From: Rhizobium sp. BK602
GTDB lineage: Bacteria > Pseudomonadota > Alphaproteobacteria > Rhizobiales > Rhizobiaceae
Direction of reading: 5' to 3'
Assembly (NCBI RefSeq): GCF_014195095.1
Contig: NZ_JACIBC010000006.1
Location: 124,001-188,000, forward strand
DNA length: 64,000 nucleotides
The notes under the pieces were generated by a model. The model did no database searches and had not been told where the DNA came from. It worked only from the letters and a program-made list of their open reading frames with translations. How positions within the stretch are numbered: the first letter of the stretch is position 1; every line of letters starts with the position of its first letter. Position numbers and translations under genes: made by a program. Below, in pieces: positions 7,559 to 15,984 of the stretch.

Positions 7559-8671
7559 TCAGCCCTGCAGCGATGCGCCGAGCAGGAGCACGCCGGTGCT
7601 GATGACCAGCAGCGCACCGCAAATCTCGATGCCATTGCCCACCCATGCCGAGAGTTTCGAGCCCCGGCCGGCGAAGCGGACGGCGGTGCCCTTGGCGAAG
7701 ACGGCGATGATCGCAAGCAGCGAGACGGTGAGGGCCGTGCCGATGGACATGGCGAGAACCGACAGCAAGCCGCCGAGATAAAGGCCGTTCAGCATCGAAA
7801 AGGTCATGACCAGCAGCGCGCCGGAGCAGGGGCGCAGGCCGACGGTGATGATGGCCGACCAGGCCTCGCGCAGGCTGAAATTCTCGTTGGACAGCATTTT
7901 CGGATCGGGCAGATGGGCGTGACCGCAGGTCTCGCACACCTTGCCGTCGGCAAGATCATGGGCCGGATCGTCGCATTGATACTGGCTGGCGGTTGCTGGC
8001 GTGGCGCGGAAGAGGGATGGCTTGCCTGCTGCTCCCGCGCCGTTTCCGTCGTCGGCGAAAAGCGACATGCCGATCGGGCCGGCCGCCGTGGCGAGCTGTA
8101 TCTCCTGGCGCCGCGGCTGGCTCTGCAGCATCGAGCGGAGCTTGCGAAACAGCAGCCAGCAGCCGAACAGGATCACCATGACGAAGCTGGTGATTTCCAT
8201 GGCGTTGGTCGCCATGGTCATGGTGATGCCCGAGCCGCGCAGGATGAAATAGGCCGCACCCACGACGAGGACGGCGACGAGGCCCTGGATGAAGGCGGAG
8301 ACGAAGGAGATGGCGATACCGCGCTTCAGCTCGATCTCGTTGGCAACCATGTAGGAGGAGATGACCGCCTTGCCGTGGCCGGGACCGGCGGCGTGGAAGA
8401 TGCCGTAGGCGAAGGAGAGGCCGATCAGCGTCCAGAGCTGCCAAGGGTCCTCGCGCATGGCCGTGATGGACTTGGTGAGTGCCCGATAGAAGGCCTGCTG
8501 CTCGTAGTTGATGTAGAGGAAGATCGGCGCCAACGGCCCGCCCATCGGCTGGAAGCTGGGTTCGGCGGTGCCGATGCCGAGCGGCGAGCCGGTGGCATGG
8601 GCCAGGCCCGCCGCCGCTAGAAGGGCGAGCGCTGCGGCCGGAACCAGCCTCCATATCCGCGATATCAGCAT
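7559..8671 (-). CDS. NicO/RcnA-type nickel-cobalt exporter
   Basis: This 370-residue integral membrane protein belongs to the NicO (RcnA/HoxN-related) family of Ni2+/Co2+ permeases. A hydrophobic N-terminus (about 9-25) resembles a signal or first helix. The family signature HAAGPGHGK lies at residues 93-101. About six helices are interrupted by a hydrophilic loop (about 175-255) that holds a metal-ligand-rich stretch (CDDPAHDLAD and CETCGHAH). The second family motif is GLRPCSGALLVM. Rather than an importer of the HoxN type, the family fits metal efflux, but direction and metal are inferred. Its start overlaps the end of the DUF1007 gene by 7 bp, so the two form an operon. Confidence 0.85.
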   Translation of the reverse strand: MLISRIWRLVPAAALALLAAAGLAHATGSPLGIGTAEPSFQPMGGPLAPIFLYINYEQQAFYRALTKSITAMREDPWQLWTLIGLSFAYGIFHAAGPGHGKAVISSYMVANEIELKRGIAISFVSAFIQGLVAVLVVGAAYFILRGSGITMTMATNAMEITSFVMVILFGCWLLFRKLRSMLQSQPRRQEIQLATAAGPIGMSLFADDGNGAGAAGKPSLFRATPATASQYQCDDPAHDLADGKVCETCGHAHLPDPKMLSNENFSLREAWSAIITVGLRPCSGALLVMTFSMLNGLYLGGLLSVLAMSIGTALTVSLLAIIAVFAKGTAVRFAGRGSKLSAWVGNGIEICGALLVISTGVLLLGASLQG

Positions 8672-9345
8672 TGCACGTCTATCCGCGTTGCGAAGAGCTT
8701 CGACATGGTCGTTCCCGTCGGATCGTTGTAGAAGGCATCCGTCAATGTCGCCTTGTTCTCGGCGATCACTTCGTCCGGATTGGGACGCACGACCTGATGC
8801 TTGCAGCTCTTGAAGGCTTCGCCCTCGACCGTCAGCTCGTTGTCGCTCGGGAAATCGATCGAGGTGTAGAGTGTCGGGTCGTAGATGCCGAAACTTAGCT
8901 TGTTGCCCTTCAGCGGCATTGGCTCGGATGGCTTGACGGCGAAGAACATCAGGAGCTGCCCGTCCTGATAATCGACATTGATGACGTCGGGCTTGTCGAC
9001 CTTGATGGCTTTGCCGTTGAGGCTCAGATTCGTATAGTAATCATAGTCGGCCAGTGAATCGCGCACCGTCTTACCGACCTCCTTCAGCTCGTCCGGATCG
9101 AGCTTCAGATTGGTGTTCTTGTCGAAATCCATCAGCACCGAGGACGAGAAAACCTCGTCGAAGCGCCAGACATTGCGCAGCTCCTGCACATTGCCGTCCG
9201 GCCCCGCCAGCACTTCCAGGCGCGCCTCCACGAAAATGTGCGGATGCGCGGATGCTGCGATGGGCGCGAGCAAGAGGCCTCCGGTCAGGATGGCGGCGTG
9301 GGCGAGGGTGGGTTTTCTCATGCGTCCGATGTGCTTCGCGAGCAT
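8665..9345 (-). CDS. DUF1007 family periplasmic protein
   Basis: This DUF1007 protein (226 residues from 9345) has a signal peptide ending in APIAASAHPH, so the mature protein begins with a possible metal-binding His-Pro-His. Typical DUF1007 features follow: HIFVEARLEV, a WRFDEVFSS segment, and a calcium-site-like acidic stretch, DFDKNTNLKLDPDEL. DUF1007 genes are commonly next to NicO-type transporters, and here the overlap with that gene is 7 bp. A periplasmic accessory role in Ni/Co transport is inferred. A second start at 9321 (MRKPTLAH) would give a cleaner signal peptide and cannot be excluded. Confidence 0.82.
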   Translation of the reverse strand: MLAKHIGRMRKPTLAHAAILTGGLLLAPIAASAHPHIFVEARLEVLAGPDGNVQELRNVWRFDEVFSSSVLMDFDKNTNLKLDPDELKEVGKTVRDSLADYDYYTNLSLNGKAIKVDKPDVINVDYQDGQLLMFFAVKPSEPMPLKGNKLSFGIYDPTLYTSIDFPSDNELTVEGEAFKSCKHQVVRPNPDEVIAENKATLTDAFYNDPTGTTMSKLFATRIDVQC

Positions 9346-9411
9346 TGATTCACTTCGATGTCTGGTCAGGAAATGAGACGGAATTGGGACCGGCCGGCGG
9401 AACCGGAGCGG

Positions 9412-10305
9412 TCAGCCGTGCTTGCGGAACCAGTTATGCAGGTAGTCCACAAAGATGCGCACCTTGGCCGGGAGATAGCGGCGGTGCGGATAGACGGCAT
9501 AGATGCCGCGATCGGTCGGAAGATAATCGTTGAACAGCGTCAGCAATTGTCCGCTTTCGATCGCCTTGCGGCCGATGAAATCCGGGACGATGGCGATGCC
9601 GAGGCCGGCAAGCGCCGCGCGCAGCGTCGCATGCGGACTGTTGACCTCGAGCATGCCGCTGATCGCGACATTGAAGGCGGTGCTGTCGGCACCGACAAAG
9701 CGAATATTGCCCTGCGAGCGGGTATTGGTGTCGATGATGAAGGGCACATGCACGAGATCGCTCGGATGCTCGAGCGCCGGATAGCGGTCAAGGAAGTCTT
9801 GGGTCGCGCAGAGATGAATGCGGAAATCCGAGAGCTTGCGGGCGATCATGCCGGAATCCTCGAGCCTGGTGACCCGCACCGCGACATCGAAGCCCTCCTC
9901 GATCAGATCGACGAAGCGGTCGTCGGCGGCGATTTCCAGTGCGAGATCCGGGTTCTCCTTGGCGAAGTCGATCAGCGACTGCCCGACATCGGCATCGACG
10001 AAGGTGCGCGGCACGGAGACGCGAAGCCGACCTTTAAGCTGCTGGTTGTTCTCGCGCACGAGGTCCGCAAGATTGTCGATCTCCTTCAATATGTCGGAGG
10101 CTGTGCGGTAATAGGTGTGTCCGGCTTCGGTCATCGAGAATTGCCGCGTCGTGCGGTTGAGCAGCAACGCGCCGAGCTCGTCCTCCAGTTCCCGGACGTA
10201 TTTGGAGAGCAGCGCCTTGGAACGGCCGGTCCTGCGGGCGGCGGCCGAAAATCCCTCCGCTTCGACCACGTCGATAAAGGCGCGAATCCGCGTCAAAGTG
10301 TCCAT
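9412..10305 (-). CDS. LysR-family transcriptional regulator
   Basis: This 297-residue LysR-type regulator has an N-terminal winged helix-turn-helix (about residues 1-60: VVEAEGFSAAARRTGRSKALLSK). A helical linker leads to a periplasmic-binding-like effector domain (about 88-290). The closest style is the CrgA/AaeR branch, judging from VPRTFVDADVG and the DVAVRV strand. The ATG at 10305 is preferred to one 19 codons upstream because GAGGG lies at the right distance and MDTLTRIRAF is the usual N-terminus of this branch. It is divergent from the decarboxylase across 526 bp, and downstream of it on the same strand is the DUF1007/NicO pair. The target is not evident. Confidence 0.9.
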   Translation of the reverse strand: MDTLTRIRAFIDVVEAEGFSAAARRTGRSKALLSKYVRELEDELGALLLNRTTRQFSMTEAGHTYYRTASDILKEIDNLADLVRENNQQLKGRLRVSVPRTFVDADVGQSLIDFAKENPDLALEIAADDRFVDLIEEGFDVAVRVTRLEDSGMIARKLSDFRIHLCATQDFLDRYPALEHPSDLVHVPFIIDTNTRSQGNIRFVGADSTAFNVAISGMLEVNSPHATLRAALAGLGIAIVPDFIGRKAIESGQLLTLFNDYLPTDRGIYAVYPHRRYLPAKVRIFVDYLHNWFRKHG

Positions 10306-10489
10306 GGTAAAGCCCTCGCTAACTGTTGCAGGATGTTGAACAAAACCGGCTGATTTGTTCAATTATTTTTTTGGGCGCCGGCGAAAAAAATTCTTGATTA
10401 TGACCGCGAATATTCTTATTTCCCGATCAGCCCAAAGTCGCACGTGCCCGTGGGTGTCCGCCGACCCTCGATTAGGTGAGGTCATCGGT

Positions 10490-10828
10490 AAGGTACCTGG
10501 AATTAACCCCTCCAGTCGCTATTCCGGCCAACCGGAAAATGCGAGGACATCTGAAGCAACGACGGTGCGGGCCTTTTTGTTCTCTCCCGGCTTTCCATCA
10601 GCCGGGGTTACTGAAGAGGCACACCTTCATTGCCGGAAGTGCGGTTGGGATATTCCCTCCAATCCATGGCAGACAAAGCGAATTAGCGCCGCTTGCGGCA
10701 CTGGTTCATCATCTGCGCTTCGCGCGTTTGCACGGTTCCGGGGTCTCCACCGGCTGGTACTGAGCGAATGAGCGTTGCCCTTTGTCCTCTGGGTCTTTCC
10801 CGGAGCTTTTGGAATTGAAAAGGGAATT
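10490..10828 (+). promoter_or_regulatory. structured 5' leader RNA of the decarboxylase gene (speF-motif candidate)
   Basis: The 526-bp gap between LysR and the decarboxylase contains no convincing gene but many hairpins on the + strand. They are CTGGA/TCCAG (10497-10515), TTCCGG-CCAA-CCGGAA (10522-10537), CCCGGCT/AGCCGGG (10586-10606) and GCCGC-TT-GCGGC (10688-10699). Alphaproteobacterial ornithine decarboxylase genes carry a long conserved leader called the speF motif, reported in the alphaproteobacterial riboswitch survey that also found SAM-II. Position, gene and structure-rich character agree with it. The exact boundaries and a match to the covariance model were not tested. A ribosome-binding site AGGGAA follows at 10821. 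Confidence 0.6.
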
Positions 10829-10831
10829 GAC

Positions 10832-11965
10832 ATGACCACGCAACGTATTCGCGATTTTCTCGCTACCCGACGTCCCGACGGTCCCTGCCTGGTGGTCGAT
10901 CTCGATGTCGTGCGCGACAATTTCCGTGCCTTCCGTCATGCCATGCCGGACAGCGCCATCTACTATGCCGTCAAGGCCAATCCGGCTCCGGAAGTGCTGC
11001 GCCTGCTCGCAAGCCTCGGCTCCAACTTCGATTGCGCGTCCGTCGCCGAAATCGAAATGGCGCTCGATGCCGGCGCGACGCCCGACCGCATCTCCTATGG
11101 CAACACGATCAAGAAGGAGCGCGATGTCGCCCGCGCGCATGCGCTCGGCATTAACCTCTTCGCCGTCGACAGCCATGAAGAAGTCGAGAAGATTTCCCGT
11201 GCGGCTCCCGGCGCTCGCGTGTTCTGCCGCGTGCTGACGGATGGCGAAGGCGCCGAATGGCCGCTGTCGCGCAAGTTCGGCTGCGTTCCGCAGATGGCCG
11301 TCGACGTTCTCGTCTACGCGCACCAGCTCGGCCTGCAATCCTACGGCGTGTCGTTCCACGTCGGCTCGCAGATGACCAAGGTCGATGCCTGGGATGCGGC
11401 CCTTGCCGATGCCAAGCGCGTCTTCGTCTCGCTCGCCAAGCAGGGCATCCACCTGCAGATGGTCAACATGGGCGGCGGTTTTCCGACCAAGTACCTGCGC
11501 GACGTCCCGACGGCCGAAGCCTATGGCAAGGCGATCTTCGCGTCTCTGCGTGCCCATTTCGGCAACCAGATCCCGCACACGATCATCGAGCCGGGCCGCG
11601 GCATGGTCGGCAATGCCGGCGTGATCAAGGCTGAAGTCGTCCTGATTTCCAAGAAGTCGGACAATGACGCCGCCCGCTGGGTCTTCCTCGACATCGGCAA
11701 GTTCGGCGGTCTCGCCGAAACCATGGACGAGGCGATCCGCTATCCGATCCGCACGGAGCGCGACGGCGACGAGATGGAACCCTGCGTCATCGCCGGCCCG
11801 ACCTGCGATTCGGCCGACGTGCTCTATGAGAAGAACCTCTATCCGCTGCCGGTGACGCTCACCATCGGCGACGAGGTCCTGATCGAAGGCACCGGCGCCT
11901 ATACGACGACCTACTCGGCTGTCGCTTTCAACGGCTTCGACCCGCTGAAGGCCTACATCATCTAA
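10832..11965 (+). CDS. odc2: ornithine/lysine decarboxylase, PLP fold type III
   Basis: This 377-residue decarboxylase of the eukaryotic-ODC-like alanine-racemase fold family converts ornithine (and, in related enzymes, lysine or diaminopimelate) to putrescine or cadaverine. The PLP lysine is Lys48 in YYAVKANP. The phosphate-binding glycine loop is MGGGFPTKY, followed by EPGRGMVGNAG. The active-site cysteine of the partner subunit is in GPTCDSADVL. The ATG at 10832 follows AGGGAA by six bases; the frame is open upstream but lies in the leader. The gene order decarboxylase-GNAT resembles other rhizobia. Substrate preference cannot be fixed from sequence alone. Expression is probably controlled by the leader RNA. 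Confidence 0.9.
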   Translation: MTTQRIRDFLATRRPDGPCLVVDLDVVRDNFRAFRHAMPDSAIYYAVKANPAPEVLRLLASLGSNFDCASVAEIEMALDAGATPDRISYGNTIKKERDVARAHALGINLFAVDSHEEVEKISRAAPGARVFCRVLTDGEGAEWPLSRKFGCVPQMAVDVLVYAHQLGLQSYGVSFHVGSQMTKVDAWDAALADAKRVFVSLAKQGIHLQMVNMGGGFPTKYLRDVPTAEAYGKAIFASLRAHFGNQIPHTIIEPGRGMVGNAGVIKAEVVLISKKSDNDAARWVFLDIGKFGGLAETMDEAIRYPIRTERDGDEMEPCVIAGPTCDSADVLYEKNLYPLPVTLTIGDEVLIEGTGAYTTTYSAVAFNGFDPLKAYII

Positions 11966-11994
11966 GGTCCGGTAAGGATCCAAAGTCCGACAAA

Positions 11995-12021
11995 GCCGCC
12001 CCCGTAGCCAGCCGGGGCGGC
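11995..12021 (+). other. intercistronic hairpin between decarboxylase and acetyltransferase genes
   Basis: A perfect 8-bp stem GCCGCCCC / GGGGCGGC with an 11-base loop lies in the 113-bp spacer. No T-run follows, so it may be an RNA-stabilising or processing element rather than a terminator. Confidence 0.4.
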
Positions 12022-12078
12022 ACCCTCACAATCATCTGTCACCGCCGCTGATAACGGTATTGGGCACGGGAGGCCGAC

Positions 12079-12669
12079 ATGGCCGCTGTTCTTGATTCTG
12101 TCCGCGCATTCTTTGCGCCGTCCACCTTCACCCTCGACCTGGAAAATGCAGGCGATGTCGTCGCGCGCGAAAATCTGCTGGATCGCGCCATGGGCGCCGA
12201 GCGCCGCAAGAAGTCGTCCGAAAAGCTGCGCCAGGGTCGCCTGCCGGCCGAGGGCCTGGCGCTGGTCGCCCGCGATCGCGCCGGCCATGTCATCGGCACG
12301 GTTCGCCTTTGGAACGTCGAAGCCGGCGTCGATCGCGAGACCCGTCCGGTCGACGCGCTGCTGCTCGGCCCGCTGGCCGTCGATGCTGCCCATGAGGGCA
12401 AGGGCATCGGCTCGGCGCTGATGCGCGCCGCCATTCTGGAAGCCAAGAAGCGCGGCCATGGCGCCATCCTGCTGGTCGGCGACGCGCCCTATTACGAGCG
12501 CTTCGGCTTCTTTGCCGACAAGACCCGCCATCTGGTGATGCCCGGCCCGTTCCAGCGCGAGCGCTTCCTGGCGCTCGAGCTGAAGGATGGCTGGCTCGCC
12601 GGTGCTGCCGGCATGATCGTCGCCAGCGGCCGCAAGCTGACCCGGCCGCCGGTTGCCAAGGCTGCTTAA
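12079..12669 (+). CDS. GNAT family N-acetyltransferase
   Basis: This 196-residue acetyltransferase has one GNAT domain. The acetyl-CoA pyrophosphate loop is visible as HEGKGIGSALMRAAI (about residues 111-125), preceded by the beta-4 strand LLLGPLAVDAA. The later YYERFGFF motif (about 139-146) is typical of the family. The C-terminal extension (LELKDGWLAGAAGMIV) matches the YhbS-like subgroup. The acceptor substrate is unknown. It lies 113 bp after the decarboxylase on the same strand, with an intercistronic hairpin between. It could act on polyamines or an unrelated amine, but nothing in the sequence decides. It ends at a strong bidirectional terminator. Confidence 0.88.
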   Translation: MAAVLDSVRAFFAPSTFTLDLENAGDVVARENLLDRAMGAERRKKSSEKLRQGRLPAEGLALVARDRAGHVIGTVRLWNVEAGVDRETRPVDALLLGPLAVDAAHEGKGIGSALMRAAILEAKKRGHGAILLVGDAPYYERFGFFADKTRHLVMPGPFQRERFLALELKDGWLAGAAGMIVASGRKLTRPPVAKAA

Positions 12670-12695
12670 AACGAAAAACAGCTCTGAAATTTATT

Positions 12696-12726
12696 ACGCC
12701 TTCGCCCATTCGGGCGGAGGCGTTTC
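12696..12726 (+). terminator. bidirectional Rho-independent terminator
   Basis: A 12-bp stem (ACGCCTTCGCCC / GGGCGGAGGCGT, one G-T pair) with a 4-base loop is followed by TTTCTATTT. It lies between the convergent GNAT and peroxidase genes. The complementary strand also reads into an AT-rich stretch, so it may serve both. Confidence 0.8.
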
Positions 12727-14108
12727 TATTTGGCGGCCTTCACGCTGTCCTTCGCCGGATCATAGCCATCCGTCAGCGTCTTCAGAAAGGCGACGACGTC
12801 GCCGATTTCGGCTTCGTTCAGGGCAGGGGCATCGCCGAGCTTGCGATTCATCGGCGCGTCGATGACGTCGACATTCGCCTGATATTGCGCCGGCAGGTCA
12901 TCGAATTTCTGCACCTTGCCGCCGGCATCCTTCGGATAGATCTCGTCCGGATTGGTATCGCGCTTGACGTAGAAGCGGGTGACGTCCTCCAGCGTGCGAT
13001 AGACGCCGTTGTGGAAGAAGACATGACGCGTCGCGACGTTGCGCAAAGTCGGCGTCTTGAACAGCCCGCAATTCTGCGGCTGGGCCGAGTAGGTGTCGCT
13101 GCGCAGCGGTCCGCAAATGCCGGTGTCGTAGTAGCGGGGATCGGCATTGGCCGGAATGGTGGGGTTGCGCGGCGCGCCCAATGCCTCGAATTCGAAATCG
13201 GTGAAATTCGGCATCTGCCCGTCGCCAGTCATCTTGTCGAGATGGCAGGAGGCGCAATTGCCCTTGCCGGGATCGTCGAACAGCTTCAAGCCGCGCGCTT
13301 CCGCATCGGTGAGCACCGCCTTGCCGCGCAGATAATAGTCATACTTGCTCGTATAGGGATGGAAGGTCGATTCCTCGATCTGATAGCGGGCGAGCGCGAA
13401 GCCGATCTCGGCGATGGTCATGTCCTGGTCGTTGAGGACATTGTCGCCGAAGAGCGCGGCAATGTCCTTGCCATAACCCTTCCTCAGCTTGGCATAGACG
13501 GTTGCCGCATCGGCATTGGCCATTTCGAAGGGTGAAATCATCGGCTGCAGGGCCTGCTCCTCCAGCGAATCGACGCGTCCGTCCCAGAACATGCCGCCCT
13601 GCGGCACGAGGTCCGGCGCGGCCGAATCGGCCTTGACGACGGCCTGGGCGGTCAGCGGGCCGGCGACGGTCGCGGGCGCATTGGCGAGCGCCACGCCGGA
13701 AGCCTCCGTCATCGGTGCCGCTTCCGCCGCTTCGTCGGCGGCGCTCTCCGCCCCGACGGAGAAGGAAGGCGTCGCCATCTTATAGGCGAGGCTCGGCACG
13801 GTGCGGATACCCGGCCGATCCAGATGCGGGCCGCCGAGCTGGACGGCGCGGTCGCTGGCGGGGGCATAGTGATTGCCGGGATCATGGCAGGTGGCGCAGG
13901 ACATCTGGCCGCTGCCTGACAGCGACGGGTCGAAGAACAGCTTCCTGCCGAGCTCGGCAACGGCGCTCAGCGATACGGTCTCGCTGTAGCCGCCTGTTGC
14001 CGGACTGCCGGTGGAAGATTCGCTTGCCGCGCCGATGGCCGCGCCCGCGAGCGAAACGCCCGCGAGTGCGAGAAGCGGCAGGAGACGGCGGTTGATTTTC
14101 AGAGACAT
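12726..14108 (-). CDS. di-haem cytochrome c peroxidase family protein
   Basis: This 460-residue exported protein belongs to the MauG/cytochrome c peroxidase family. A signal peptide covers about residues 1-28. The first haem site is CATCH (Cys71, Cys74, His75) and the second CASCH (Cys285, Cys288, His289). The region from MFWDGRVDSLEEQALQPM to FHNGVYRTLEDV matches the family. Members reduce hydrogen peroxide, or oxidise a partner protein, in the periplasm. An unusual Ala-rich, low-complexity insertion sits at about residues 118-170 between haem 1 and the WDGR motif. It follows the phosphoesterase gene by 20 bp, with GAGGAG upstream, so both are likely one transcript. The electron partner and true activity are unknown. 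Confidence 0.88.
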   Translation of the reverse strand: MSLKINRRLLPLLALAGVSLAGAAIGAASESSTGSPATGGYSETVSLSAVAELGRKLFFDPSLSGSGQMSCATCHDPGNHYAPASDRAVQLGGPHLDRPGIRTVPSLAYKMATPSFSVGAESAADEAAEAAPMTEASGVALANAPATVAGPLTAQAVVKADSAAPDLVPQGGMFWDGRVDSLEEQALQPMISPFEMANADAATVYAKLRKGYGKDIAALFGDNVLNDQDMTIAEIGFALARYQIEESTFHPYTSKYDYYLRGKAVLTDAEARGLKLFDDPGKGNCASCHLDKMTGDGQMPNFTDFEFEALGAPRNPTIPANADPRYYDTGICGPLRSDTYSAQPQNCGLFKTPTLRNVATRHVFFHNGVYRTLEDVTRFYVKRDTNPDEIYPKDAGGKVQKFDDLPAQYQANVDVIDAPMNRKLGDAPALNEAEIGDVVAFLKTLTDGYDPAKDSVKAAK

Positions 14109-14128
14109 TCTCCGTCTCCTCGTTCCGG

Positions 14129-15757
14129 TCAGGATGCGCTGTTGCCGGTCTTCGGGTCGAGGATCAGCTTCGGCGCGTCACCCTTCGACCAGTCGAACAT
14201 GGCGTTCAGCGAGCCGGAAATGGCATCGAAGGAGCCGCCGCCGAGGCGCGCGCCGCCCATCCAGTTATCCTCGATGAAGCGCATGACCGAGGTCTGGTCG
14301 GTGAGCGTATGGTCGACGAAGTTGGTCTTGGCGTAGGGCGAGATGACCAGCAGCGGCTGGCGGGTGCCGTAACCGCAGCGTCCCTGCGCCGGCTGGCCGT
14401 TGAGGCCTGGCAGCGGCGTGCCAGTGGAACAGCCGTCGCCGGAGAGCACGTCATAGCCCTTGATCGGGATCTTCGACGGATTGACGACGGCGTGGGCGTG
14501 GTCATACCAGCCGTCGGAATCGTCGTAGAGGACGATGATCGCGGTATCCTTCCAGTCCGGCGAATCCTGCACGGTGTTGACCACTTGGGTGACGAACTCC
14601 TGCTCGTCGAGAGGGTCGGAATAGCCGGCATGGCCATCCTGATAGGCGGGTGCCTTCAGGAAGCTGATCGTGGGCATGGTACCGTTCTTCAGCGCGGCGA
14701 AGAAATCGGTCATGTCGTACTGGTGATTGGCGGCGTCCGTCGTGCCGATGGCGGCGACGGAGGAGGGGCGTGCATGCGTCGGGTTGGCCGTCGAGGCATA
14801 GTACTGGAACGGCTGGTGGTGCGGGATGTAGTCGGCGCTGTTGACCTGGGTGACGGCCGAGGTCGTGGCGCGCTTGCAGCCCGTCGTGCCGTCGGCGTTG
14901 GTCTGGGTCAGATCGAAGCCGCCTTCGAAGAAGCCCCAGGTGATCCCGTGCTCGTTCAGCATGTCGCCGATGTTCTTGCCGTACATCAGGGCCGTCTGGC
15001 CGACGGAGCAGACGTCGCCGGTTGGGTCGAAGTCGCTGATGGCCGTCCAGCCGCCATTGCCGTCGGGCACGATGCGGCCCTTGGAATAGGTGCCGTCTTT
15101 CTCCAGCGTGTAGCCGGGCGGCAGGATGACGCCGTTGGTCTGGCCGGAGATCAGGTTCAGTGCGCCGGGAGTGGAGGGGCCGAAGTTGGTGGAGAAAGAA
15201 TTGTCGTTCAGCGCGTAGTGCTGAGCATAGTTCCACATGGCGGTGACGGTATTGCCGTCGTAATAGCCCATGACCTGGCCCTTGGTGCCGAAGGCGCCGG
15301 CGGCACCCTTGGTGCCCTTGCCGGTATTGGCCGGGAAGAGGTCCATGGCGAAATTGTCGTAAGCCGCCTGCTCGGCGGTGTAGCCGTGGTTCTGCGACTG
15401 GGTCGCCGCCTGGGTGCGGTCGAGGCGGAAGGGGGCGGCGGCATCGGCGCCGTTCGCCGCATTGGTCTTGTTCGGATTGCTGTCGACAAGGCCGGCATTG
15501 GCGAGGGTGTTGATATCGGCAGGCGTATTGTCGGCGGCCTTGAATTCCGGCTCGCCGGCCACATTCGCGGCCTTGGGATAGGTCGCGAAATAATGGTCGA
15601 AGGAGACGTTTTCCTGAAAGACGACCACCAGGTGCTTGATCGGCGTGGCGGTATTGCCTGCCGGCGCCATATCGGCGGCGCTGGCGGCGGAACAGAGCGA
15701 AATCAGGGCAAGCGCGCTGCCGGCGGAAAGGGCGGCGCGGCGCAAAAGACGGGTCAT
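14129..15757 (-). CDS. secreted phosphoesterase, AcpA / phospholipase C family
   Basis: This 542-residue exported protein is of the bacterial acid phosphatase AcpA / phospholipase C superfamily (alkaline-phosphatase-like fold). A signal peptide ends near SAASA-ADMAP (about residue 28). The nucleophile region is QENVSFDHYFATYP (about 51-64). Metal-ligand regions are STNFGPSTPG, and FLKAPAYQDGH followed by YDDSDGWYDHAHA. Members release phosphate from phosphomonoesters or phospholipids outside the cytoplasm. The ATG at 15757 is chosen because GAGGAT lies 9 bp upstream and the signal peptide begins there. A PHO-box-like site lies 88 bp upstream, suggesting induction by phosphate starvation. The co-transcribed gene is a di-haem peroxidase. 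Confidence 0.88.
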   Translation of the reverse strand: MTRLLRRAALSAGSALALISLCSAASAADMAPAGNTATPIKHLVVVFQENVSFDHYFATYPKAANVAGEPEFKAADNTPADINTLANAGLVDSNPNKTNAANGADAAAPFRLDRTQAATQSQNHGYTAEQAAYDNFAMDLFPANTGKGTKGAAGAFGTKGQVMGYYDGNTVTAMWNYAQHYALNDNSFSTNFGPSTPGALNLISGQTNGVILPPGYTLEKDGTYSKGRIVPDGNGGWTAISDFDPTGDVCSVGQTALMYGKNIGDMLNEHGITWGFFEGGFDLTQTNADGTTGCKRATTSAVTQVNSADYIPHHQPFQYYASTANPTHARPSSVAAIGTTDAANHQYDMTDFFAALKNGTMPTISFLKAPAYQDGHAGYSDPLDEQEFVTQVVNTVQDSPDWKDTAIIVLYDDSDGWYDHAHAVVNPSKIPIKGYDVLSGDGCSTGTPLPGLNGQPAQGRCGYGTRQPLLVISPYAKTNFVDHTLTDQTSVMRFIEDNWMGGARLGGGSFDAISGSLNAMFDWSKGDAPKLILDPKTGNSAS

Positions 15758-15844
15758 GGTGATATCCTCTCGAGTGGGGGCATTGTCCCGGCGCTTTTGC
15801 GCCGCGCCGGAACAGAGGGAACCATGCCGGGCTATCAAGCGTCC

Positions 15845-15862
15845 GTGACAGTTCCATGAAGG
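15845..15862 (-). promoter_or_regulatory. PHO-box-like site upstream of the phosphoesterase operon
   Basis: Read on the minus strand the site is CCTTCAT-GGAA-CTGTCAC. It matches the direct-repeat PHO box (CTGTCAT-N4-CTGTCAT) at 11 of 14 positions with the exact 4-base spacer. It lies 88 bp before the phosphoesterase start and on the same strand. PhoB binding is inferred. Confidence 0.5.
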
Positions 15863-15984
15863 CAGGTCGTGCATGGGCCAGCGACGAGGAGGACAGGCAT
15901 GGTCAAGCGATTGATTTTGCTGAGATGAGAAGAGAGATTCGGCACCGTTGCGGCAAGCGGGTGTGAGGATGCTACCTTATGTCA

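Noticed and set aside
10355..10771. 138-codon open frame in the decarboxylase leader
   Set aside because: It lies in the structured leader, its product has no signature and many codons fall in hairpin arms.
11995..12021. Hairpin after the decarboxylase as a terminator
   Set aside because: No T-run follows, and the next gene is on the same strand, so it is listed only as an intercistronic hairpin.
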